Origin: Lepeophtheirus salmonis
Taxonomy: Eukaryota; Arthropoda; Copepoda; Siphonostomatoida; Caligidae
Reading direction: 5' to 3'
Assembly (NCBI RefSeq): GCF_016086655.4
Contig: NC_052135.2
Location: 47,789,671 to 47,853,670 of the forward strand
DNA length: 64,000 nt
The first letter of the stretch is position 1; the number at the start of each line of letters is the position of its first letter. Positions 35,400 through 50,129 of the stretch are shown one piece after another. A program made the position numbers and the translations under genes. The notes beneath the pieces are model-generated. The model did not search any database, was not told the origin of the DNA, and was given only the letters and a program-made list of their open reading frames with translations.

Positions 35400-35640
35400 T
35401 TGAAAGTATAAATCCGTGTTTGACTTAGACTATAATTGAAGATCGACAATGAACTAATTCTTGCCTTTATCCTTGCTGGATACGGGTGGAACTTGTTTTT
35501 ATTTCCTTTGTCTCATTGCTGCTCGAAGATAATTTGATGAAACGTCATGACAGTAAAACTGCTATTCTCTCACTCATTCTTTTAAAAGTCAGGCTTACCA
35601 TATTTGTTTTTATTTATTTTTTTAACGTAAAATGATTACA
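35400..35640 (+). repeat. Dispersed repeat R3, copy 3
   Basis: Blocks shared with copies 1 and 2 are taaatccgtgtttgacttag near 35409, ttcttgccttta near 35458, gaaacgtcatgacagtaaaa near 35539, and gtcaggcttaccatatttg near 35588, followed by a T-rich tract. It is the most diverged of the three. Confidence 0.45.
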
Positions 35641-35644
35641 ATTT

Positions 35645-37300
35645 AAACTCTAGTTATAAACAGCTCCCAGGCAAACATCTCATAAGATAAAACAACTGTA
35701 TAATGTGTGTCTTTGCAATCTTTGTGATAGAGGTTACACAAGTTATTACAAAGATTTGTAAAATTTGAAAAATGGAACAACGTAGCTAAAAAGGCAACTT
35801 GCTCGAAGAAATGATTATCTTGTAATGAATGTGGGTAGGTTTGCGTATCTTTTGCCCATAGAGAATGAAATAAACGTAATATATGCGAACATCAAAGACA
35901 TACAATGGTTCAAATGGAGTCATTGTAACTCTAAATTGTGTATAAATTGTATTCCTTTATCCATTATTTTGAACTTTTGAATTGTTCCAAAATACGAAAC
36001 CTGCTCAAAAGATCAACTACACTAAGTTTTCACTCTTTAGTTTATCTTGCCTGTGGACTTAATATAAGTTTGACTTTAGTTACTAAAATGTATTTTATAT
36101 AATTATTGGTTTTAAGTCCTCCTACAATTAATTTTTTGTTCATTTAAAAAATAGACTTCAAATTTATCTTGCATAGTCGAATAAGTTGGCCTAAATCGAT
36201 GAATATTGCTCCCCCCAGTGTGAGCTTGTACTTTATATAGACACATATACAAATGCAATGATAAATTACCCTCTTAATGCTACAGTGTGATAATTTTTCG
36301 CCTCATGCCGTATTTTTCTCTCATAACTCATGACAACATATGTTCACGCAGAGTAAGTTAATAAATGCTGCTTAGCTTTTGTTTGCATGACGTCACTGCC
36401 TAATGTAAGGGCTCACGTCGGCAAAATTAAATATAATTTCCATGAAGGAGACACTATCAACTTTTTAGAAGAGAATTACTGTATAATACTTTAATAGTTT
36501 TGATATCTGATTCAGGTTATAATAGTTGATAGGCTTTTTTTAATCCAAAATTGTTTTCAATGTCTCAATATAAAATTAAAAATGCTCAAAAAAAATCGAA
36601 ATTAAATATTAAAATGGAAAAGTGCTGTTTAATGAATATATTTTATTTTTATTTTTTATTGTTATGAAAACAGAATACTGCTCCACAACATTCTTTCTAC
36701 ATTTAAAACTTTATGCGTTGTAATGACTAATCCTTTCAATCAAGTAACATGTTCTTGACTTGCATAATAAATAAAGTAATGAAGTCATTTTTGATACAAT
36801 TTTGGTTTTTAAGTACTTTTCGCCTATTTTATTTTTTTTTTTCAGAATTATCTTTTTTTTTTAAATCCTGAAATCATAAAAAATTTTATCGTGTCGGTGG
36901 AAAATAGTTTTATATATATATTTTGATAATCTATTTCAAATATATTATTTTCACACTCAAAATTAAATATTCTAGCAAAAAATAAGGAACATACGTTGGT
37001 CAAAAATATATTAAAAACTACATATGAATATAGTATGAAGTTAAATCACATACAAACTCTGAAATCAATCTGTGCAGTATCAAGAGAATTATGATAGAAT
37101 TAAGATGCTTTAAGATTATTTCAACAACTTTACTTAGTAATAGTAAATGTAATATTATTTATATTCGAGGTACTTAAAGCCCTAGAATGATTATGGATAA
37201 GACCCAGCTGTGAATTTTCCTTTAATTGTTAAGATATATTTGCACTGATGAAGTATAAGCAAACAATATAGTATTAAATTTAATCATATTTCCTAGTCTA
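35645..37300. other. AT-rich noncoding stretch
   Basis: No supported gene or element. A perfect TGACGTCA octamer lies at 36388-36395. Confidence 0.5.
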
Positions 37301-37307
37301 AAAACAA

Positions 37308-37382
37308 CCAGGGGCGAACCTACAAACATTGAGTTCAAGAGAATAATTTCCCCAAATGCGATGTTTATCTCTGTTTTATAAA
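37308..37382 (+). repeat. Dispersed repeat R2, partial copy
   Basis: The segment acctacaaacattgagttca with following ataatttccc, gcgatgtttatctctgtttt matches 56632-56695 (acctacgcacattgagttca, ataatttctc, gcgcattatctatgtttt). Confidence 0.55.
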
Positions 37383-38299
37383 GAATATCTGTTTTGAAAG
37401 CTTATAACCGATATCCTTAAAACTTTACTTTCAATAAAATCTCTAAATAAGTATATATTTATCATATATTTACTGTTATCTATAGTGTACTAGAGATAAA
37501 AGAAACTATTTGACTAATTAAATAAATCTGATCACAAGTTTGGATTGACCTTTAAATTCTAGTATGATATGCATGATACGTTAAACTAAACGCCATCTGG
37601 AACGAAAATCAAGAACAGAAAAAAACCCTAAATAATATATACATTCATACAATCTAATATTATATGGATGTATTTAAGTCAATTATTAGTTTGTATTCGA
37701 ATTTGTGAGATTAATTGGGCTACTGAATAATTTTAGAAAAAGCTTAAAATTTTTATTTGATTTAGGATTCTGAAATTTTGCCCATAGGGATTTTCAAATA
37801 AAAATGATCAACTTTTGATTATTTTATTGTGAGGTTGAATTTTGGCTACTTTAAGTGTAACTGGTGGGAGCAGCAAAGAACTAAAAAAATTGGTGATAGA
37901 AACTGTAAATTATTTGTCAAAGAGTATAAATATAATCCACACTTATAACTCAGTTTTGGAAATCAGATCTTTCTAGTTTGCTTTTTTGTAAAAGAGCTAC
38001 ATGTGTAATTTTCTCTGACTATTGTTAAAAACTCTATTTCTCTACTAATATCAATAATATATGCATATAAACAAATTAATAATATATTTTTAAATTTTAC
38101 TCTAAGACACATCTTCTTGCAAACAACCATTTGGCGAATATGTCTAAAAACCACATATGCAATAAATAGGATAATTGATCAAATTACTTTATTTGAATTA
38201 AAAGCTATGTTCGTTTTAAAGAACATTACTGAAAACGCACATGCCAATCAATCATTCATAGTTGGTCATTTGACGTACCCTAATGTTCTTAAGTGCATA

Positions 38300-38970
38300 T
38301 TAGTGTTGATTCTTGGTCCAAGACTAATTTTTTTTTTGTTCTGTCTAAGTTGATTTGGAAGAATTTTTGGGTCAAGACCTTAATCCCAGACCATAGACCA
38401 ATTTGGACAAATATTTCGCTGAAGACTGCAATCTTAAGCCATAGACTAAAATTTAACAGATGGAATCACCGTAGCTCATCGACAACGCGCTCGGGAGAAG
38501 TTAGTCTCTTGAAATAAATGAACGTTCGCGCCCTGGCGATTCCTAGAGAAAGAAATATACTATATGTATATGGATTTCACCAACAGGTTCCTATGTCAGA
38601 TGGAGTAAATGTAATACTATAGTGTTTACTTATACTTAATCAGTGCAACTCTATCTAACCAATTAAAGGAACATTTAAAAAAATTACCGTTTTCAAATTA
38701 TGGATCAATTTTTTTGGTCTGAATATATACACAAGACAAAATTTAATTTGGTCTCAATCTAAGGACCTGTTTTCTCACTTATCCTGCTTTATGAGTTATA
38801 CCAATGTTATTTATGCAATACATATTAAAGTTCACGTGACGTTTTAATATTCATTTTTTTAGAGCAATTCTGATTAAACTTCTATTCTGGACCTGGTTTG
38901 TTCGGTCCACCAAAAATCACAAGTGCCTCATACTGGTGTAAGATTTTCTGACCGAAACCAAATACTAGTA
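38300..38970 (+). repeat. Dispersed repeat R1, copy B, interrupted by about 220 bp
   Basis: The first part (38300-38465: ttgattcttggtccaagact, agaccatagaccaatttgga) and last part (38690-38970: tttatgagttata, gtccaccaaaaatcacaagt, agattttctgaccgaa) align with copies A and C. Between about 38465 and 38690 lies sequence absent from the other copies. It ends with a phrase (cttatacttaatcagtgcaa) also seen near 31475, so a second repeat appears to have inserted here. The ORF at 38117-38517 is not considered coding. Confidence 0.55.
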
Positions 38971-38974
38971 CTTA

Positions 38975-41900
38975 CTACCTACGTTCGTTTTTGGGAAAAA
39001 TAAAGGGAAAGTACAAAGAGGTATGGGAATGACTCTATATACTCTACTCGTATATTGGATACTACAATTGATTTGTGTTTTGTCTTAGAAAGGATTTTAT
39101 TCTTGCAAAGGATTTAGACTACCGACTAATAATTTGATTTATGGTTCCTTGCATATTAATAAGATCAAGACTACTTCCCCAACAAGATCCTTTAGACATC
39201 TCCAAGCTCTTACATAAAGAAAAATGAGTTATGAAACTCCCCCCTCCCCCCCATCCTTTTATCCTACTCAAAGAACAATTAATAATAAATTATGTATTAT
39301 CTTTTGTTTAGGTATACATATTAATATCCTTGTACATTAAATTTCCTGAATGAATATATGCAAAGATTATAAATTATTTCTTTTGATCGATGCTTCCTCT
39401 CTCTTTCTTTGTTAATGGAGAAGGTCATTCAGTCCCTCTGTTTTCTTTATTTGTACAAAGGACACCAAAAAAAAGGTACCAAATTTATCTATTATATAAT
39501 TAATCATTTTCTACTTGTTTGAATAAATCAACACATTACTAATATAACATTTTTGCTGTTGTAATATGTAATACCATCAGAGATAGCTGACTTGAGTCTA
39601 AGTGTTTTTAAACTTGAGCTCACACAATACATGTACACAATGGATATATCAAATCTATGAAAGAAACAATAAATACTTTATCATATTTTGTTGGCTAAGA
39701 GACTAATTTTTTGTCCAATAGGGGGCACCATAAATAACTATGCACCTATATGAATGGAACTTCTCAATAGAATTATCAAGGTGGATTCTACTAAGGAAAA
39801 AAAATTGCATGCATCATTAAGAAAAATGATATCAGGATATTATAAATTAAAGTGCACTTCAAAAAGAAACATCTTGAGAAGGAAAATACTTCTGTAAACT
39901 AAAAAGATCTTGATAAGCTAACTACCGTATTTCATATTTTTCTTTTGTAGCTTTGAGATATACTTATTACGTATCAATCACCATTCTATTTTATACTTTT
40001 TCTTCAAAGAGAGAAAGAGAAAACAGTCATTAATCTGTTGGTACAAGGTCAATTTTTTCCAAAAAATTTACGTTTCTTTAATAATATATTGTTGATAAAA
40101 CATTGCTATATCGCAAGATAGCAAATAGATTTTTCAGAAGTTTAGATTTCTTCAAAATTGTATACGTAAGCAGTACAAATTGCAACTAAATAATGAGGAG
40201 GAGTATTTTAAATGAATAATTAAAGACCTTGTGATGAGGATAATGCAATAATTGATGAAATGCGTCAAGTCAGTTGTTAATAAATAAGAACTTTAAGAAA
40301 TCATTATGAGAGTGGGTGCTAAGTAAATACATTCCTTGTAAATTCATTCCCTACAAAAATTTATCCCCAGATATTTCATTTCTATTTTGAAAAATGAGGT
40401 TTTGTAACGTCATACAGTTTATTTCTCGAAAATAGTTATAAGTGCTTATGTAATGCTGAACAGGGAGGGACACAAGGAACTTACTTATGGCTTATGTGAG
40501 GAGAAAAAAGAAAGCAAACAAGGGATTATTGTTGATTATTACGGAGAGTAGTGATAGACAATAATCGATAGCAACAGAAGATTCCAAGGTACCAATAACA
40601 TCCACAGATTTCCTTCCAGCATTTATAACTCATAGAATCCAAATGTAAAGATTCGTAACCAAAATTTTTATGATAGCATCAATAAATAATTCGGGAATTT
40701 TTTGGTTGAAAGGTTGAGATATATGTAGTAAAATTTAAATTATATCTTGATGTAAGCTGATTATAATATATCGTACCTATTCAAAACAAACTGCATTTCT
40801 ACTTTTATCGCTCATAAAAAGACAAATTGACTGTACTTTTGAATACACAAAAACTTATTGTCATGGAGAAGGAGTTTAAAAACTTCCTAGTATGTAAATT
40901 TATCTCTATATGTCTTCACCTTGTACGCAAATTTGTTAATGTATGCAATCTATAAATATGGACGTATCTATACAAATTCATTAATAAAACGTTGCTGATG
41001 ACTAAGACTAAAAAGCAAAAGGATTTGTAACAGATAAATAGGACTCTTCGAGGTTGTTACAAAAAGGGAAAAGCTTTTTTTTACTACATACAAAAGCTCA
41101 CTCATTCATTATCAAAAATTATACATTAAATAAAAGCCGTATACATACAGAGTGGGCGTGAAAAAAATAGAAATATTAATTGGATAATTAAATAATCTTA
41201 GGATTCCCCAAAAACCAATTAGAAAGCAGAATGTTAAAGAAGTGCATATTAGTTATTGAATACAATGTATTTTGCATTATTTAGAAATAGGATGTCCCCT
41301 CAGGAGTAGCACAGCTCGATAATTCGGTACTATAGCTGTACTGGGGTACCGGTTCATAGTGGTGTGTCTCTCCTTATTTCAGAATACGGTTCAGTCCTAC
41401 ATTTCGGTTCTTGAAGAAAGTCAAATCCATTCCTCGTGACGTCAATGAGGGTTTTACTTACCATGTCATATAATAGTATTAATTATATAATTAAGTAAAA
41501 AATAATATTTCGTTTGATATTGAATTATAATGAAACCATTATTATTTTTGAAAATATCTGCAATGCGCGATAATTATATCTTATTTGTCTTATTAAACCT
41601 TTGACACTTTAAAAAAAATTAAAAGACCGGTTCAGGAATCTAAGAATCGGTTAGACTGTTACTAAAACTAGAATTGACTAGATAGAATAAATAACGACTG
41701 ACAAAACACTACTGATGCATTTAAAACTGTTATAATACTAAATTAGTAATAGGACTGGGTCTTGTAATGTTATTAAGTCTGGATGTAGACTGATATATCT
41801 GGCAAAATATTCAACATTTACAATGCATCTGTAACCGATAGAATTATTAGAAATTATAATTTATGAAGTCATAATTTTTCTGAACTTGCCACCTCAAATA

Positions 41901-44900
41901 CAAAAATTCTGCAAAATGCCCTGTAATATCAAGTTAATTGACCTTAATTACAATTTTATTTGAAAAAGAATCAGAAATTATAAAAATCATAATTTTATTA
42001 CATCAAGTGGAACATTGATTTTGGTATCGGCATACTATTACTCAGGAACAATTAGTACTAGTCGATTTACTTCATATCTTATTGATAATGAGATTAGGGA
42101 TGGAAGGGACACCCAAGATGCTATTTTATTACATTTAGCCATGAAAAGCGCAAAAATATTGTGACTCCTATTGTGTTCTATTGTGTAACCAATTTATGTG
42201 ACCTCTTTCGAGCTCTGGTCTTAACCGCATCGACTTTTATTAGTTGGGAATTTTTGAAATGATGTCAATTGCACTCGACACCCTAATTTTGTGTCCCTAA
42301 AAACTGTAATCTGAGATACATGGTCCAACAGCTTGTAAAAAAATATTTGGCCATACCAAAGTCTTTTCAATGGGCTTGATTCCATTATTAATGTGAAGTG
42401 AATAATAAATATATTCGTTACTGATCTTTAGATGCCTAAAATTTCGTAAAAAAATTCATTCGATTACTTGATTTACACGTAAATATGCCAACAATACTAT
42501 TGATTTTGCTCCTTATACACTGCTATCAAACATAGAGCATTTCCCCTTCAGGTTATTATTCCGCAATATTTGAAGTGACATAAACAACTAAATATATATT
42601 AGAGTAAAAACCCTTTCAATTCATACAATAATAACGTATTCTTTCTCTGTAATCATTTTTGTAGAAAAGTTATCCATTTTGTTTGATAACTACATATCCA
42701 TATTTTGCGCTAGTTCTGATGATTAAGGCGTTATTACTCGGGTTGTAAATTGGAAGCATTTTCGGTATATACAAAAAGAAACAGAAACATATTAACCCTA
42801 ACTTTTTGAAGAATGTTTTAGAAAATATAAGTTTGGCTTTTCTGTCGTTTCATTTATTATAATTTTTAAAAATTGTAGTTAATCGAATGAATTCATCGCC
42901 ACATTTAAACACAATCCAAATTACTACATAAAGTATGTGTATGCATACTTACCTTTCTATTATGAGTCTACCGAATGCTATTTTTCTTATTGCTCAAATT
43001 CGATCTGGTAGTGGTTGAGCCAAATTGTATATTAAATATTCGTCTAGTCTTTTTATGAAGTAAAAAAATATATAAATTATTATAATAAAAAAATTGATTT
43101 TTCTCCTTTTTCGATAACAATCTTTTTTATGTTTATTTTTATCAAATATGAAAATGTCTTCTTTTAATGCAAAGAAATAGTTTATATTTAATCATATATA
43201 CCAAAATAAGTGTATTTATCAATCATTGATGCACAAATACAAGATTCACAAATGATTAAGTGAGGGTATCAGCTGACAAAAGGGATATAATATGACGTAA
43301 CAGATGTACGTTTTTTTTACATTGATAAGACTAGTAAATCAACATCTTATATATTCCATATTCCATTTTAATTTAGCTTAAAAAGTTAATCACGAAGCTT
43401 TAACTAATTTTTCATATAAGAAGCTGGTTTTTGAGAGTTTTCAATTTGAAACTTTTGATATTTTTTACTTTTTTTATAAGCTTTAGCTTATTGAGTATAA
43501 AAAATCAAACACAGAAATAAAAATTAATTTTATGTGTGAAAATTTTATTTTCATTTTTAATATGTGATTAAATTTGATATCCGATCCTTTAATTCAGAGA
43601 AAATGTCATTTAAAGTTAAAAAAAACCCATATATTAATAGTTTTGTCTAAAAAGGAATCACATATATGATTTTTTTATGCCAAAGAAACTAGATTAAAGT
43701 GTAGGCTGTATTTACAAACATTATATTTTTATTTAACGTCTAGTTGAGCTGCAATATCGATTTATTTTGATTTTGAATCAATTCAATAAAATTTTACTTT
43801 TAAAAAAAAATTCCAAATATTAAATTTAATTCAAGTTTATCACTAACTAGTAATTAATTTATAAAAGTTATAAAATCTGGTTTTTGACAATTTTTTATTT
43901 GAATCTATTCTAAATTAAGGAAAAACAATTTTATAAAAATTTGAAGTAGAAATACGTTTTGATTTTAAATTTGATCTTGGACACTAACTTTCTAATATTT
44001 TAACTCTTATACTACTATATCTTTTGTTGATAAAATATGGATTTGAATTCTTTCATTACATAATATGTTGATACAAACTCTGTAAAAATAATAATAATTT
44101 GTGAAATAGAGTTATAATCTCAAAAAAAAAAAAAGTTTTTGATTTTTTATAAACCAATGCAACAATTCAAATTATTTTTATACAAAAGTTGTTTAAGATT
44201 ATTATTTTTAAATATGTGTATTTTGTTTAATAATTACTATTATATATACCTCCGGTATAAAGTTGATTTAGTTCTATCAAGCAGTATGTGACGTTAGTAA
44301 AAACGCTGTATCCATTTCTTTTTTTTTATCCATTTGTATACAATGTTCATATTCAAAACTATAACGTATCATAAATATTTGTATTATGACACATATATTT
44401 ATCCTTTCAGTACAAGACACATAATTTTTTTTTTCGAATCTATATATTTTTTAGTTTGTGCTTGATAATTTATTTAGGAAGAAATATAATATCAAAATTT
44501 AGGTGGGCAAAAATTCATGCCTGAGATATAAAGTAAACTTCCTTTTTATATTATATCAAATATATAAATCAAACAAAATAAAAATCTTGAGTCTTAATTT
44601 AGAGTTTTTCCATTCAGATATTATAAAGAAAAACAAATCAAAAATGAAATGAACAATAAAAAATGGTTTAACTGAAGTACCTTCTAAACATTTTTATTCA
44701 TTTATATAGCACATATAGGTATAAATAATTGATCAGGCATGCTAAAATAAAAAACAATTTACTTGGTCATTCCGGTATTTTTTTAAATGTTTCGAAAGAA
44801 AGCAAATTAACTGTTTTGAAGAAATAAGTTACTTTTTATCTTTCCAGTACAAATAATATCTTTATACATATATATTATCTCCTTAATAGTAAATATAATT

Positions 44901-47900
44901 GCTTAGGAAAATATAAATAAAGGTTCTTCGGTTTGCAAATACAAAAATTATTGCTCTCGTTTGTCCTATTTTTTTACAAATATCATTATGCCAGACCATA
45001 TTATTTTAAATTTTTTATTTATTATGAAAGAGTCGCGAACAAAATTTAACTAGATTTCATAAAAATAATTGTCACAATGATAAATAATATGAGATTAAGG
45101 ATGCTAGGACTCTCAAGTTCTGTTGGTAATGAAAGGGTTAAATCCCTTTTAAACAGAATACATTAGACCCATCGAATTCTTCAAAAGTACACTTGACACT
45201 TTTTTAATTATTTTATCACATTTTTGTGCGTATATTGTTATACATTTATGTTACAAAGTATGTATAATATATATGCGTATCACTTCAATATTTTCTCAAG
45301 AGAAATTTATTTCCTTCAAAGTCATTCAATTAATTGTCATGAATATATGAACAATCTGTCTATATATATATATATATGTAAATTATACAACTATTTTTTT
45401 ACTGGAAAATGAATCTATTTACGTGTGCACTCTTTTTACTACGCTCAAAAAAGTCTTAGAAAAACAAAATAATTAATTAAAATATGGTGCAATGTAGTGG
45501 ATTCAGTTATATCATACACAAAAAAAAATTGCATAAAATATAACCATCATTATGATAGTTTGAATTTCAGAAATCTTACAACCAAAAGCCTTCCTGAACC
45601 TTTTTTATGGGTTATTTTCACGGGTCCAAGTCAATTATCGAGTCTTTTTATTTCGATTTTGAAGTTGCAGTTTAATAAGATTAACTTGTTTGCAATTTGA
45701 GTTCAAGTTGTGAGTTTGAGTAGTTTTCAACACTGATACAGTTATCTTTAGAGCTGGGAATTAGAGACCTAAAGCATGATGATATTTTTATAAAGCACTA
45801 TTATCTAAGATTATCATTGTGGAAATCGACTATCTTTTAGGACATAAATAGCAAAATAAGAATAGCAGTTCTAATTGATTTTTTTACAAAGAAAGCTCGT
45901 GAATTACTTTCGTGTATTTGTATGTTCAAAGAAACTGACAAACAAAAGAACTTAAACTTTGACTGTTTATCCAAAAAGTATCATCTTAACCAATAGTTGT
46001 TTCTTTTACAAATATCATACATTTTTAACCAATTACCCTAGGTTTAATGTTCTTAATCTTTTTGAATCTTCATGAATTGCAAAAAATTAGACTCTTCAAA
46101 TTGTGAGCAAGTTAAAGACTCACTGAGAATTCGATAAATTAACAATACTACATAATTTAAGTAAATAAGAGATAAAAAATATCTTCAGTGAAAAAAGTTA
46201 GGAATGTTCCATAATGCACACAAGATAAATAACCTTCAAGAAAGAGATAATTAATTAAAATCCTTGAAAAACCAATTCAAATTTAATTTCATAAGTGGTT
46301 TTACCACTCATTTAAATGCTATTTTGTTACAAATACTTAGATGCAACTTGTTGTTTTAAGAGTCAAATTATCTTCTATACAAGTATTTAGCTTATGTAAA
46401 GCATTTCAATGAAGTTTCCATAAAATTTTATTGGAAATTTAACCATTTATTGAATAATTAGTATGTCTTTCACATGGTGCTGATTGTGGTTTATTATAGA
46501 ATCTACAACGTCCGTTAAAGGGGTCCCTTTATTTTCAGTTACCCCTAATTAATAAATATTTAGTGTCACTCCCCTCAAACCTCTACATCCATCTCAGAAT
46601 CATTATGAATCCATCTACGAAATCTGATAAGTGTACAAATCCTGGGAGCGTACAGATCATATTTGAATTAATTTTAGAGATGAAATTTTTGCTGACAGAG
46701 ATGTAATACATTTACATTTTCAATGAAATATGAATAAATAATAAGAATACACACATCAAGCAATACACAAGTATAAGCCTTTTCTTCGAATTTACGTTTG
46801 TTGGGATTTTGATAATTTTCACATCTTTAAGTAAGAATATGAGAGCTACATAAGTAGAAACTAAGTTGACTCCTTTGCCTACCATATAGTTTTTGATTTA
46901 ATCAAAAAAAAAAAAAAGGTTTAATTTACTTACATAAATATTACATATATATATATATATATATATTAATTTAGGCCGATTGGACTTAGAGACTATTTAG
47001 ATCTCCAACAATGACCGATTCTATAAATACGAAAATTTCAACTTGCCATGTTATATTGATAAATTCCAACTCTACTTATCACTCCAATGACTAAAATTCA
47101 TATAAACATTCAAATAAATAAATTGCACTTAAGGAATAATTATCTCTTAGGAAAAATTGAAGATGCTTTCAAATATTAATTTTCGAGTCTTAAACTATTA
47201 ACAGCGAGTCCAAGCTGTTAGCACCAGTCTTTTAGTAGGAACTACAAAAATAAAAAAAATCTATTGAATTCTTTTTAAAAAGAATATTAAAATAAGTATC
47301 CCATTCATCAAACTTCGTTGAAAGAGAAAGAAAGACAAAACTTTAATTATATATTTTAATTATATTAAGTCATTATTACATCATAATCACTCATGCTTAG
47401 ATGTATAAAATAAACATAAAGTGATACAATCAATGTTACTAAGAGAGTTAATAAATAATATTATACTAGCTATGGAAAATAAAAAAATACTCTCCAGGTT
47501 GGAGCTACAAAAAGTATCACACTCATAATAGGTCATAATTTTTACAATTCTAAATAAAGGTAACTCGATATAAAATGTATTTTTTAAGTAATATTTATGA
47601 TGAACAAACAAATTTGCATACATTAGTTTGTTTACAGAACGATCAAAAGTGGCACTGTCTTTCAGCAAAATAATACAACTCCCCGAATGACAATATAATT
47701 GAATATATTTTGTATTTGTTAATTCAAATAGTATTTGAAGAGTAAAAATATAAATTAAAAAGGAATAGCCCCCAAACTACATACTGTCACAGACCTTGTG
47801 GATAATATATTTTTTTCAGTTTGTCTTCACAATTATACAATAAGGGAATAATGAATCCAAATACAAGCAACTTTTCATTTTCTACAAAAAAATTTACTCC

Positions 47901-48330
47901 CAATTTACGTCCAATAATTATAGCGTTCTGTCTTTAATCTTAGGAAGAGTCAGAATAGGATGCCAAAGATTTCTAACTCCAATCCAACTATCTTCAAAAA
48001 CAAAACAAAAATTCTCTCCTCACATGCATATGTAGATACCTATAATGATGACATTCGGAGCTTTCAAAAATTATAGAATTTAGGTTAATCTATGTTAAGT
48101 TTGATTCAATGTAAGATCATGGTAAAGAATGAGGTGTTATAAAAAAATATAAATATCACATCCTTTTAATTTTCAGAAAAGCTATAATTAATTTCAAGGC
48201 TAGGTTCATGAGTTACAACTATCTGAAATATTGTGTACACCATAGTTTTTTACAAAAATAACAGGCTTAAAACTGATCTGATTTAAAAAAAAGAGTTCTG
48301 AAGTAAATAAGTAAAAATTTAAATGTACAC
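38975..48330. other. Long AT-rich stretch without supported genes
   Basis: About 9 kb with no recognisable exon set. It includes repeat-like sequence near 41300-41700 (phrases with ggtaccggttcatag, cggttcagtcctacatttcg and gaccggttcaggaatc), a possible splice donor AAAG|GTAAGT on the minus strand at about 42950 preceded by a short frame AIRKIAFGRLIIER with no convincing acceptor, an A-rich run near 46906-46918, and a TA microsatellite at 46945-46967. The region 43000-44500 is extremely A/T-rich. Confidence 0.45.
46945..46967. repeat. TA dinucleotide microsatellite
   Basis: About eleven TA units in a row, flanked by AT-rich DNA. A shorter TA run lies near 45361-45377. Confidence 0.85.
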
Positions 48331-48333
48331 AAA

Positions 48334-48412
48334 TTCAAACTATTTGCCAATAATTGGAAGAAGAAAATAACCATTGAACTGGACCTGCATTGAAGGCTGT
48401 TGCTGTAGTTTT
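48334..48412 (+). repeat. 79-bp direct duplication, copy 1
   Basis: It matches 51114-51192 at 76 of 79 positions without gaps. Key phrases are aataattggaagaagaaaat and accattgaactggacctgca. Sequence outside the block diverges quickly, apart from a weak upstream match (aagtaaaaa, aaatgtaca). Confidence 0.9.
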
Positions 48413-49798
48413 ATGCAAATTGTCATTCAATTCTGAGTTGTTGAGGGAAGAATCTTTGGTTGATTTAATGTGGAATAACCCAAGTACTTTAATTAAGCCA
48501 AAATTGAGAATAATGACAAAGCTTGGAGGATGGGGTTATTTTCTAGCATAAAAGATACATAAAGTGTTATTAAACTAATCCAATTTGTAAACTAAAGTAG
48601 ATATTTTACAATAGTATAATTGCAAAGGATGCCTTCTAGAGGGCTTTCGAAATTATGAACGTTTTTCATATACCGATATCATGAACTGATTTTAAGCTTC
48701 ATCTGAAAGGTCTACTCTTTTCTAAAATACATCCAAAACTTGTGTACATAGATATTTACTTATTTACTTGCTTCATAATTAAATGATGTTAGACATATAT
48801 AGTCCATTATAAAACTAGTCATTTGTCATTTTTTAGCATAATGCTGCCCCATCTCATCCACAATTGAATTATATTTTTATGTTTTGGAATCTGATATATG
48901 GTTATAATGGATAGTAGAGACTTGAAGTATGATGTAATTGGAGATGATTTTTTATACATGTTTCGAGGTAATACTCACAAATGCAAAATACTTGAATATT
49001 ATTCCAAAAACGTGTACCCTGCTATTAACAACTTATTTGTGGGAGGAGGTAAAATATATAAGAAGTACTTTAATCTTTTTTTATCAGCAAGCCTCCGTTT
49101 TATCTCGTTTTTCATGTATGTAGTGTGCGCAAACTGTCTATGCTGACACTTATGTGCACTCTCTCATGGAAATGCAAGCACCTTGTCCTGTGTTTTTTGT
49201 TTTTTAGATAGCTTGTTCAAACTTGAAACAGTCGAAAAAATATGGAATTAATCGACAAATTCGTCGTCCCAAATATTTGGAAAAGGTATATTAGAAAACA
49301 AATAAATTGTATATTTTTTGAATTTTTAATGCATGTATATTTGAAAAGTACACATGCATTAACAATTAAGCATTTTTATCCGGATATTTAGCGTTTTTCT
49401 TATGTTAAACATCTATTGAGGTAAACAAGATTGTTTTTATCCAAAATTTAGCCTTATTTGGATTTGAGAATTAATAATATGTATGTACAATGTTGTAGTC
49501 ATCAGATAAAAGAGAAAAAAGTAAAGCATATATAATGGTAACAACTGTATACAAATGAGTTTTGCCTATTTAATTACTAGTAGTTAAGACAAGTGTAGGC
49601 AAAGTAAGTAATCCACTTTCCTTTCACTCAGCACTAATTGACGTTTAGAGTTGCATAAATGAATACCTTGTTATTGAAAAGTAATTAATTAGAAAAATAC
49701 AGGATCATTCTAATAATTAATTATTTGACATTACTTCCATTTGGGTTGGTGCTCATTAAGAATAAAAATACGTGGTGGTGAATTATAATTTATGCCAC

Positions 49799-49821
49799 AA
49801 AAAAAAAAAAAAAAAAAAAAA
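49799..49821 (+). repeat. Poly(A) run of 23 bases
   Basis: A homopolymer tract in noncoding DNA. It may be the tail of an old retroposed sequence, but no recognisable body precedes it. Confidence 0.8.
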
Positions 49822-50129
49822 GTGTCGTATTTATTTGCTTCTGTGCAAACATTAGGGGCACAGCAAAGTATTTTTAACCGTTAAACTAATAACTAATAAT
49901 TATATTAAAAACAAACTTTTTGACTGTAACTTTTAGTTAAGTATCATAAGTAACTTGTTTTATATCTTTTACTATTTGGTCATACAAATTTCGGGATTTC
50001 AACTAGAATACTTCATCTCTATAATAGATTTTAGTTTTTAACAACGTGTAGGGCTAAATATTGACAAATGTAATTTAATATAAAAAAGTTTATTTAATTA
50101 GAAAGTAATATAATTTCTCTCAAAAATAC

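Noticed and set aside
42957..42998. Short minus frame AIRKIAFGRLIIER before a perfect AAAG|GTAAGT
   Set aside because: There is no pyrimidine-rich acceptor and the frame is only 14 residues. The donor alone is not enough.
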